Shown here: positions 35,336 through 41,129 of the stretch, one piece after another
Layout of the letters: every line of letters begins with the position of its first letter
Numbering within the stretch: the first letter of the stretch is position 1
Origin: Vulcanimicrobiota bacterium
GTDB taxonomy: Bacteria; Pseudomonadota; Gammaproteobacteria; Xanthomonadales; Rhodanobacteraceae
Length of the DNA: 41,129 nt
Reading direction: 5' to 3'
NCBI GenBank assembly: GCA_903970555.1
Contig: CAJCJD010000176.1
Span: 1-41,129 of the forward strand
Notes under the pieces: generated by a model
The model's input: only the letters and a program-made list of their open reading frames with translations
Told to the model about the DNA's origin: nothing
Database searches by the model: none
Position numbers and translations under genes: made by a program

Positions 35336-36649
35336 ATGTTTCCAGTACAGACCAAAGAGGCACTCGACCGTCTGCAGGAACTGATCCGGACGCATCCGGA
35401 ATGGCGCTGGCAGGTCGACAAAAACTATCGCTACACCGATCTGGCGCAGAGCCTGCTGTATTTGCTTGGGCGGCAACGCGATGACGTTCTAGGCAAGCAA
35501 GTCTTCCACTTCATGGCGCCGGAAGAAGCGGCGCGTGTATCTCGGCTGCTTCATGCCAAGTCAGGGTGGCCGTATTCCGGCGCGATCTCGCATCACCTGC
35601 GGCCGGATGGCACCACGGTTGCGGTCGAGTCGTGCGCCATGCCGATGCATGACGATAGCGGTCAGCTGCTCGGTTATTACGGCATCGCGCACGCGGTAGC
35701 CCATTTCGACCCGATGGAGAGCGAGAGCGTGTATCGGATGAAAGCCATCTATGACACCGCACCGGCCGCGCTGTGCCTGATCGGGCGCGATGGACGTTAT
35801 CTCGCCGCCAATGCGGCCTACGCATCGATCTACGGCCTTTCATCCGAAGCGCTGGTCGGGCGAAAAATGGAAGAACTGCAGCCAGGCGCGAGCGATTTCA
35901 TCCGCAAGGACCTGAAATGCCTGGATGCCGGCGTGGACGTGCCGGCGCATGAAATCGTCCATCACAGCAAGGTGTACCAAGTATCGGTGAAGCCGCTGCT
36001 CAACCTGATGGGGCAGGTGACCGGTATCACCACCGCCTTGATGGATATCACCGAACGCAAACGCGCGGAGCAGGAACTGGCCGAGACAAATCGGCGACTC
36101 GAGCATTACGCCATGCATGACTATTTGACTGGCTTGGCCAACCGCCGCCACGTCGACAATGTATTGGTCGAGGAAGTAGGGCGCGCTCTACGCGTTCGGC
36201 ATCCGCTATCGCTGTTGATGGTCGATGTGGACTTCTTCAAGCGCTACAACGATCGCTACGGCCACTTGCTCGGCGACGAGTGCCTGCGCACGGTGGCGGC
36301 GCAACTGAAGAGCGTGCTGCATCGACATGGCGATCTCGTGGGACGTTATGGTGGCGAGGAGTTTGTGGCGATTTTGCCCGGCACCGATGCAGTCGGTGCG
36401 CTGAAGATCGCCGAGTCGGTGCTCGCGGCAACCGCGGATTTGAATACGCCGCATGAGGAAAGCGAATACGGCCGGATCACGCTGAGCATCGGTGTCGCCA
36501 CGCTCGATCCGTTGTCGTCGTCGTGGCACATGCTCGCCAATGCCCGGGCGCTGCTGTACGTCGCAGACCAGGCGCTTTATGCCGCCAAGCTCGCCGGCCG
36601 CAACACCGTGTACAGCCATTCGTCGGAAGGGGAGCTATTCAATGCCTAG
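35336..36649 (+). CDS. PAS-PAS-GGDEF diguanylate cyclase
   Basis: Makes cyclic di-GMP from two GTP; predicted cytoplasmic, since no membrane span is seen. About 437 residues from ATG 35336: PAS1 (about 25-120, WRWQVDKNYRYTDLAQSLLYLLG), PAS2 (about 135-255, APAALCLIGRDGRYLAANAAYASIYGL) and a short coiled linker ERKRAEQELAETNRRLEHYAM leading to DYLTGLANRRHVDNVL. The active-site motif is GGEEF at 339-343. The feedback I-site is RHGD at 330-333, five residues before GGEEF, so product inhibition is likely. The start is uncertain: in-frame ATG 35207 and ATG 35111 exist upstream, but the longer leader is not conserved-looking. No phosphodiesterase domain is present. Confidence 0.92.
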   Translation: MFPVQTKEALDRLQELIRTHPEWRWQVDKNYRYTDLAQSLLYLLGRQRDDVLGKQVFHFMAPEEAARVSRLLHAKSGWPYSGAISHHLRPDGTTVAVESCAMPMHDDSGQLLGYYGIAHAVAHFDPMESESVYRMKAIYDTAPAALCLIGRDGRYLAANAAYASIYGLSSEALVGRKMEELQPGASDFIRKDLKCLDAGVDVPAHEIVHHSKVYQVSVKPLLNLMGQVTGITTALMDITERKRAEQELAETNRRLEHYAMHDYLTGLANRRHVDNVLVEEVGRALRVRHPLSLLMVDVDFFKRYNDRYGHLLGDECLRTVAAQLKSVLHRHGDLVGRYGGEEFVAILPGTDAVGALKIAESVLAATADLNTPHEESEYGRITLSIGVATLDPLSSSWHMLANARALLYVADQALYAAKLAGRNTVYSHSSEGELFNA

Positions 36650-37026
36650 CGCGATCGCAGATGAACCATGCAGACACATGCATGCCGACACCGTGGCGTT
36701 GTTCGTAAAAAGCCTTGCGATCGGCAGAGGGCGTTGATTCCTGCATGTTTCAACGTCAGGTGACTCACGCCCCGGGACACTTCGCTGCATGCGCGACGTG
36801 TAGAAAAGAGCCACGCCATTACACGGCACATGGAGGCGCTCGTCATGAGCGGCCGTCGTTCGGCAGTCGCAGCGATCGGCACCAGTTGGAGTGCGTGTGC
36901 GAGCGCCGCACCGGTTGGTGCAACAGCTTGGCCGAAGCGGTCAAGACGTGGTGCGAACTGGGCGAAACGTTGCCGCCCGCGCATACGGACAGCAACGTGC
37001 ATTTCATCTGGCGTGCGGCGTGTTGC
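36650..37026. other. Gene-free interval
   Basis: Between the cyclase and the glsB-type gene (minus) no supported gene is seen. A plus-strand frame beginning at 36845 has a strong ribosome-binding site (GGAGG) but runs antisense across the whole glsB-type gene with a Pro/Thr/Arg-rich translation, so it was not accepted. Confidence 0.4.
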
Positions 37027-37281
37027 TCAGGCCCGCTTGAACAAGCGAACCACGAACAAAAGGATGACCGCGCCGATGGTGGCGGTGATGATGGACGCGA
37101 TCCAGCCAGCGCCCAGGCTGATGCCCAGCACACCCGACAGCCAACCACCTAAAAAAGCGCCGACGATGCCGACGATGATATCGACCAGCAATCCGAAGCC
37201 ACTGCCTTTTACAAGTTTGCCGGCAAGCCAGCCCGCAATGGCGCCGATGACCAGCCAAGCGATGATGTCGTGAGATCCCAT
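37027..37281 (-). CDS. GlsB/YeaQ/YmgE family stress-response membrane protein
   Basis: An 84-residue, Gly-rich, very hydrophobic protein of the transglycosylase-associated family (Pfam Transgly_assoc): three spans with the motifs IIAWLVIGAIAGWLAGKLVKGSGFGLLVDIIVGIVGAFLGGWL and GWIASIITATIGAVILLFVVRLFK. It matches the family length and pattern almost exactly. Members are linked to general stress or acid response in E. coli (YeaQ, YmgE). It starts at ATG 37281 with GGAG 9 nt upstream. Upstream on the same strand are a strong hairpin (37323-37345) and the end of the AraC gene. Confidence 0.93.
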   Translation of the reverse strand: MGSHDIIAWLVIGAIAGWLAGKLVKGSGFGLLVDIIVGIVGAFLGGWLSGVLGISLGAGWIASIITATIGAVILLFVVRLFKRA

Positions 37282-37322
37282 TGACGCTACTCCGAAAGGT
37301 TTCGAATGGATGGGGTTACCTG

Positions 37323-37345
37323 CCCCATCGCCGGCGGCGATGGGG
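37323..37345. other. Perfect 10-bp-arm hairpin between AraC gene and glsB gene
   Basis: CCCCATCGCC-GGC-GGCGATGGGG, the strongest short hairpin in the window, 148 bp past the AraC stop and 42 bp before the glsB-type ATG. On the minus strand TTTT precedes it and no T-run follows, so it may be a leader structure of the glsB transcript rather than a terminator. Confidence 0.65.
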
Positions 37346-37492
37346 GAAAAGCCCGCAGGACCACGGCCGGCCTCCGCAGGCAGTCATAAGGCAAGCAATG
37401 GCCTGCGCGCGACCGAACTCTAGTGCCGCCAGCCGCGAATGACCTTCAGACAATTCCTATTCGAGTCACTCCTTTTCGGGTGCGTCGATCGG

Positions 37493-38302
37493 TCAGGCAG
37501 TCCGCTGCCCGAAGTAGCGCGCCGGCGAATGACCGAAGCAGCGCTTGAACATGGCGATGAACGCGCTGGCGTTCGCATAACCAAGGCCATCGGCGACTGC
37601 GGCGACGGGTGTCCCGTCGGCGAGTTGCTCCAGCCCCTTGCTGAGCCGTGCCTGTTGCCGCCACTGCGCGAAGCTCAGAGCGGTCTCGACGCGGAACAAT
37701 CGGCTCAGGCTGCGTGGCGATAGGCCGCCCCATGCGGCCCATTCCTCCAGGCTGCGGTTGTCGTGCGGTTTTTCCAGCACGGCATGGGCGATGCGCAGCA
37801 GCCGACGGTCGACCGGCATCGGCAAGTGCAGCGGTTCGTGCGCGGCATGGCGCATTTCGTCCAGCAGCACGTTCATGATGCTTTGCTGGCGTTCGTCCAA
37901 TTCGGCGTTCCACGTCCAGGAGCTGGCGCGATGAACCAACTCGCGCATAAGCGCGCTGACGCCGATGACACACGGGTGCTCGGGTAGGCAGCCGCTGATT
38001 TCCGGCGTCAGGAAAACGCCCCAGCCCGTCATGGAGCCGCTGATGGTGATGGTGTGCATTTCACCCGGCGGCATCCAGCCCGCGCGGTGCGGTGGCAACA
38101 ACCACGAGCCGCGCGCGGTATGCACGTGTACCAGGCCGCTTTCCACGCACCAGAACTGGCCGCGCACATGGCTGTGCCAGTCGTATTTGTGCGTGACCGG
38201 GCTGTACTCGCTGGTCGCCTCGCCCTCGTTCCAGTACGCGATAACCGGCGGGCCGCCAGCTTGCTCGATGTATTCGTAAAACTCGTCTTTGGATCGCGTC
38301 AT
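37493..38302 (-). CDS. AraC family transcriptional regulator
   Basis: A 269-residue regulator. The N-terminal cupin-like effector domain (about 20-115) contains THKYDWHSHVRGQFWCVESGLVHVHTARGSWLLPPHRAGWMPPGEMHT, with two of the usual His positions. The C-terminal pair of helix-turn-helix motifs (about 165-265) contains SLEEWAAWGGLSPRSLSRLFRVETALSFAQWRQQARL and VAAVADGLGYANASAFIAMFKRCFGHSPARYF. This is the NimR/YdeO-type group. The start at 38302 (MTRSKDEF) is preferred to an earlier in-frame codon at 38329. It is divergent from an 85-residue hypothetical gene, and paired 11-bp direct repeats lie between them. Its ligand is unknown. Confidence 0.93.
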   Translation of the reverse strand: MTRSKDEFYEYIEQAGGPPVIAYWNEGEATSEYSPVTHKYDWHSHVRGQFWCVESGLVHVHTARGSWLLPPHRAGWMPPGEMHTITISGSMTGWGVFLTPEISGCLPEHPCVIGVSALMRELVHRASSWTWNAELDERQQSIMNVLLDEMRHAAHEPLHLPMPVDRRLLRIAHAVLEKPHDNRSLEEWAAWGGLSPRSLSRLFRVETALSFAQWRQQARLSKGLEQLADGTPVAAVADGLGYANASAFIAMFKRCFGHSPARYFGQRTA

Positions 38303-38500
38303 GGCCGGTTCTCGACATTTTTTGACCAAATGACGTTATCAGCTTAAGACGACCTTTGCCTAAGCTTTCTCTTACCCGGTGGATGCACCGGGTTCCCCAC
38401 GCCGCTGCCGCCGCCCGCGGTCTTTGATCAGCACAGGAGGTGCTGGGCTTGAGTGCGTTCGTCGCCCCGCGCTCTGCCCGAATGTCACGGCAATACCGCT

Positions 38501-38534
38501 TCGTTCGTCTATGTGAAGCGGGCTCGTTCGTCTA
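38501..38534. promoter_or_regulatory. Paired TCGTTCGTCTA direct repeats, AraC-site candidate
   Basis: TCGTTCGTCTA occurs at 38501-38511 and 38524-38534, 23 bp apart (about two helical turns), 59 bp before the 85-residue gene and 199 bp from the divergent AraC gene start. AraC-family proteins commonly bind tandem sites on the same face of the helix at this spacing. Confidence 0.55.
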
Positions 38535-38592
38535 GATCAAGAACAGAGAAGCTCATCCAGAGCCCCCAGCGACCGATTCAAAGGATCACGTC

Positions 38593-38850
38593 ATGTCCCC
38601 TATCCAATTGATTTCCCTCAAGTCCCAAGTGTCCAAGTCCCCGCTGGAGACCTTCGTCGCCTGTGCCCATCAGATGCTCGACCCGGCGACGCCCGAACCC
38701 GTGCGCCGTGCGATGGAGCCACGCTTGCTGGCGCAATTGCCGGCATTGCGGGCGCTAGGGGTGTTCGAGTTGTTTGAATTGCGCGATCCGGCCCTGAGAA
38801 GTTGGCTGGGCGACGAGCTGGCAGAGCTCACCGCCATATCCCTGCAGTAA
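38593..38850 (+). CDS. Hypothetical 85-residue protein
   Basis: A soluble 85-residue protein, mostly helical, with SPLETFVACAHQMLDPATPEPVRRAMEPRLLAQLPALRALGVFELFELRDPALRSWLGDELAEL. A good ribosome-binding site (AAGGAT) lies 6 nt before the ATG at 38593. It is divergent from an AraC-type gene and followed by marR after 87 bp. The family was not recognised. A short acidic helical protein next to an AraC gene may be its target, which the paired repeats upstream support. Confidence 0.75.
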   Translation: MSPIQLISLKSQVSKSPLETFVACAHQMLDPATPEPVRRAMEPRLLAQLPALRALGVFELFELRDPALRSWLGDELAELTAISLQ

Positions 38851-38891
38851 TACATTTCTGGCCATTTGCTGAGACAATAGGTGCGCGCGCT

Positions 38892-38911
38892 ATATTTGCC
38901 TTGACAAATAT
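38892..38911. promoter_or_regulatory. MarR operator palindrome
   Basis: ATATTTG-N6-CAAATAT, perfect 7-bp arms, overlapping the -35 box (TTGACA) of the promoter at 38901-38928. This is the size and shape of MarR-family sites, so autorepression of the marR-efflux operon is likely. Confidence 0.75.
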
Positions 38912-38928
38912 TTCGGGAGCAATAAAAT
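38901..38928 (+). promoter_or_regulatory. Promoter of marR, near-leaderless
   Basis: TTGACA (38901-38906), 16 nt, TAAAAT (38923-38928). The transcript would start near 38935, about 3 nt before the ATG at 38938. Inverted GGGAGC/GCTCCC arms (38915-38937) enclose the -10 box and end at the ATG. Confidence 0.6.
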
Positions 38929-38937
38929 ACCGCTCCC

Positions 38938-39396
38938 ATGAACCCCGGACCCCTCATCACCCCCACCAGCCAAGAGAGTCTTGGCGTACTGATCGGGCTT
39001 GTCCGCACTGAGCTCGTGCGCAGCCTCGAAGCGGAAATCGCAACCAAAGGGTTCGATTTACGCTTTACTCAGTTCCTGATCCTCAAACGGCTGTCTGTGC
39101 TCGGTCCCATGTCGGCAACCGAACTTGCGCGCGCCGTCGAGCTGGACGGTGGCGCGATGACTCGCCAGCTGGACCAGCTGGAGAAAAGGGGCTTGCTGCG
39201 TCGCTGCCCGCATGAGCAAGACCGGCGTGCGTTGCGCATCGAACTCACCGGCGCCGGTGATGAGCTATGGCAAAAACTTACAGGTTGTAATGATCGCGTC
39301 TTGCAAGCGGCACAGCGTTCGTTGAGCGAAACCGAAAGCCAACACCTGCATGACTATCTGGAGCGCGTCTTGCGCGCGCTTCGCGACAAGAACTGA
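38938..39396 (+). CDS. MarR family transcriptional regulator
   Basis: A 152-residue winged-helix repressor: DLRFTQFLILKRLSVLGPMSATELARAVELDGGAMTRQLDQLEKRGLLRRCPHEQDRRALRIELTGAG, the full MarR DNA-binding core with the RR-wing, flanked by the dimer helices. It lies 29 bp before an outer-membrane efflux lipoprotein and an EmrA gene, so it most likely represses this drug-export operon and itself. A perfect operator-like palindrome sits over its promoter. The inducer, probably a phenolic or lipophilic compound, is unknown. Confidence 0.95.
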   Translation: MNPGPLITPTSQESLGVLIGLVRTELVRSLEAEIATKGFDLRFTQFLILKRLSVLGPMSATELARAVELDGGAMTRQLDQLEKRGLLRRCPHEQDRRALRIELTGAGDELWQKLTGCNDRVLQAAQRSLSETESQHLHDYLERVLRALRDKN

Positions 39397-39425
39397 TCCA
39401 CCCCTAACTTCGAGATGTGAAAGCC

Positions 39426-40883
39426 ATGCGTCTGCATATTCTTGCGGCTGCTGTCGGACTGACATTCGCGCTTGCTGGTTGCGTCAGCAGCGGCGGTATT
39501 CATCCGAACGGCACGTCGATCGATCCGTCTTCACTCAAGGCCGAACGCAGCCTGGCAAACGTGCAGGTGTCCGATGCGGCGTGGCCGAAGGACGATTGGT
39601 GGACCGGGCTGGGCGATCCCCAGCTCAACGCGTTGATCGCCGAAGCGCTGCACGACAACCCGAGCCTGGCTGTCGCCGACGCGCGTGCCCGCGCAGCGCA
39701 AGCCCAGGCCGGTGCGGCCGACGCGGCGCGCAAGCCGACCGTCGGTGTGGGCGGCAGCGTGGCGGAAGCATTTATCCCCACCTCTATCCCCGCACTCGGG
39801 ACCGGACACGTGGCCGCGGCCAAATACGTGTATGGCGACTTCAAATGGGATCTGGACCTGTGGGGCGGCCAGCGCGCTGCGTGGGAGGCTGCTTTGGGCC
39901 AGCTGCGCGCGTCTGAAGTGGATGCACAGGCCGCACGCATCGAGCTGTCGACCAATGTCGCACGCGCTTATGTGCAGCTGGGCTACGCCTACGTGCAACA
40001 AGATGTAGCGACGGCCGAACTGAAACGTGCCGGCGAAGCGCGCGATCTGACGCGTCAGCGCGTCGCCGCCGGTATCGATAATCAAATACAGCTTAAGCAA
40101 AGCGATTCGGAAGTCGCCAGCGCACAAGGGCAGAAGGCGCAGGCCGATCGCGCCATCGACGCTGCACGCTCGGCCTTGTCGGTATTGCTCGGCAAAGGTC
40201 CCGATCGCGGTTTGGATATCGGCCGTCCACAATTGCTGACGCCGGCGGCGTTGACTGTGCCGACCAATGTGCCGGTGGAGTTGATCGGTCATCGTGCCGA
40301 TCTGGTTGCAGCACGCTGGCGTGTCGAAGCGGCAAGCAAGGACATCAAGTCAGCCAAGACCGAGTTCCTGCCGAACGTGAATCTCGGTGCGATGATCGGC
40401 CTGGTCGGGTTGGGCGGCGGCAATCTCTTTACGATGCAGAACCGCTTCTACGAAGTGGCGCCGGCGATCAGCCTGCCGATCTTCGACGGCGACCGCCGCC
40501 GCGCGAACCTCAGCGGAAAAGATGCGCAGTACGACGTGGCGGTCGCGCAGTACAACCAGACGCTGGTGTCGGCGGTGAACGAAATATCCGACGACTACGA
40601 TGCATTGAATTCCGTGAAACAGCAGATCGATGCGCAGCAACGCGCGGTCGATGCGGCCAGCGATGCGTGGAAGCTCTCTGAGCAGCGTTACAAGTCGGGC
40701 ATCGGCAGTTACCTGGAAGCGCTCAGCGTGCGCCAGGAATTGCTGGCGGCCGAGCAGCGCATGGCCACTCTGCATGCGCAGCAGACCGATCTGAACGTGC
40801 AATTGATCCAGGCGCTTGGCGGTGGCTTCCGCCCTCAGGCCGATGCGCAGCTTTCCTCCAACGATTCCGTTTCCTTCCGATAA
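39426..40883 (+). CDS. Outer membrane efflux lipoprotein (NodT/OprM-type)
   Basis: A 485-residue outer-membrane channel for a tripartite pump. The signal ends with LAGC (Cys19), the lipobox, so the mature N terminus is lipidated. The typical repeated halves of the OMF family follow: WWTGLGDPQLNALIAEALHDNPSL, ARAAQAQAGAADAARKPTVGVGG, VARAYVQLGYAYVQ, then a second half with EFLPNVNLGAMIGL, ISLPIFDGDRRRANLSG and YKSGIGSYLEALSVRQELLAAEQR. It follows marR and is followed by emrA 25 bp later. A GTG at 39417 would add three residues. Confidence 0.95.
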   Translation: MRLHILAAAVGLTFALAGCVSSGGIHPNGTSIDPSSLKAERSLANVQVSDAAWPKDDWWTGLGDPQLNALIAEALHDNPSLAVADARARAAQAQAGAADAARKPTVGVGGSVAEAFIPTSIPALGTGHVAAAKYVYGDFKWDLDLWGGQRAAWEAALGQLRASEVDAQAARIELSTNVARAYVQLGYAYVQQDVATAELKRAGEARDLTRQRVAAGIDNQIQLKQSDSEVASAQGQKAQADRAIDAARSALSVLLGKGPDRGLDIGRPQLLTPAALTVPTNVPVELIGHRADLVAARWRVEAASKDIKSAKTEFLPNVNLGAMIGLVGLGGGNLFTMQNRFYEVAPAISLPIFDGDRRRANLSGKDAQYDVAVAQYNQTLVSAVNEISDDYDALNSVKQQIDAQQRAVDAASDAWKLSEQRYKSGIGSYLEALSVRQELLAAEQRMATLHAQQTDLNVQLIQALGGGFRPQADAQLSSNDSVSFR

Positions 40884-40908
40884 TTCTGATAGTTCCTGAG
40901 GCAGCCCC

Positions 40909-41129
40909 ATGTCCAGCCCGAATCCCAATACCGCCGACACCTCGGTCGTGCAGGCGCCTGCGGCCAACAACCGGCGCGGCTTCCTGTTGCGCTTGGTCGC
41001 CGTCATCATCGTGCTCGCCGTCATCGCATGGACGGTGTGGTACTTCCTTGAAGGCCGCTGGTACGAAAGCACCGACGATGCCTACGTCAACGGCAACATC
41101 GTGCAGATCACGCCGCGCATCTCCGGCAC
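40909..41129 (+). CDS. emrA: EmrA-type membrane fusion protein (partial)
   Basis: The first 73 codons of an HlyD/EmrA family adaptor, cut by the window end. The N-terminal cytoplasmic part is Pro/Asn-rich, one membrane span follows (about 24-45, FLLRLVAVIIVLAVIAWTVWYFL), then ESTDDAYVNGNIVQITPRISG, the family hallmark start of the periplasmic lipoyl-like domain. GAGG lies 7 nt before the ATG at 40909. In this family it links an MFS (EmrB) inner-membrane pump with an outer-membrane channel; an emrB gene is expected just beyond the window. Confidence 0.9.
   Translation, partial: MSSPNPNTADTSVVQAPAANNRRGFLLRLVAVIIVLAVIAWTVWYFLEGRWYESTDDAYVNGNIVQITPRISG

Noticed and set aside
36845-37273. Plus-strand frame starting after a strong GGAGG
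   Set aside because: It is antisense to the well supported GlsB/YeaQ-type gene for most of its length, with a low-complexity Pro/Thr/Arg translation.

Overview
The window looks like a chromosomal segment of a Gammaproteobacterium of the Xanthomonadales, most plausibly Rhodanobacteraceae (Dyella, Rhodanobacter or Luteibacter type). The reasons are a fairly high GC content, a complete zwf-pgl-edd-eda Entner-Doudoroff operon, a cobalamin riboswitch ahead of btuB, GGGACGACGG-type palindromic intergenic repeats, and regulator promoters that predict almost leaderless transcripts. The genus is an inference from gene style, not from a database match. No rRNA, tRNA, CRISPR array, phage or transposase gene was seen.

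Layout. 1-6544 (minus): two tandem, clearly paralogous MdtC-like RND pumps; the downstream one runs off the window, and no membrane-fusion gene lies beside them. 6790-9102 (minus): btuB with its cobalamin riboswitch and promoter. 9188-10164: a RibD/DHFR-fold protein and a 54-residue membrane protein. 10219-16004: a GntR/UTRA regulator divergent from zwf-pgl-edd-eda, with TGGTAT-type putative operators between them. 16163-20241: an S10 carboxypeptidase, then a lower-GC patch of small genes (NTF2-like, three VOC/PhnB-fold proteins, two small membrane proteins). 20491-25095 (minus): a very large Lhr-type helicase carrying an in-frame copy of a 110-bp intergenic repeat. 25295-27795 (minus): a TetR regulator and two short-chain dehydrogenases, with matching palindromes before tetR and before the first dehydrogenase.

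27833-36649 is a signalling block: a CHASE2 protein with no output domain, a LysM-FecR-domain envelope protein, a hybrid histidine kinase (PAS, HisKA, HATPase, degenerate receiver/ABL-like region, receiver, Hpt), a divergent RcsB-like response regulator, and a PAS-PAS-GGDEF diguanylate cyclase. This is the best candidate for an undescribed system: it could be an Rcs-like envelope phosphorelay in which RcsC- and RcsD-type functions are fused and a LysM/FecR plus CHASE2 pair supplies sensing.

37027-41129: a GlsB/YeaQ membrane protein and an AraC regulator (both minus), an 85-residue hypothetical protein, and a MarR regulator-outer membrane factor-EmrA operon that continues past the window end.

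Working together, zwf-pgl-edd-eda converts glucose-6-phosphate to pyruvate and glyceraldehyde-3-phosphate, probably under the divergent GntR protein. The RND pair and the MarR/EmrA operon are two separate export systems. The kinase and RcsB-like regulator form one phosphorelay by domain logic and divergent placement.
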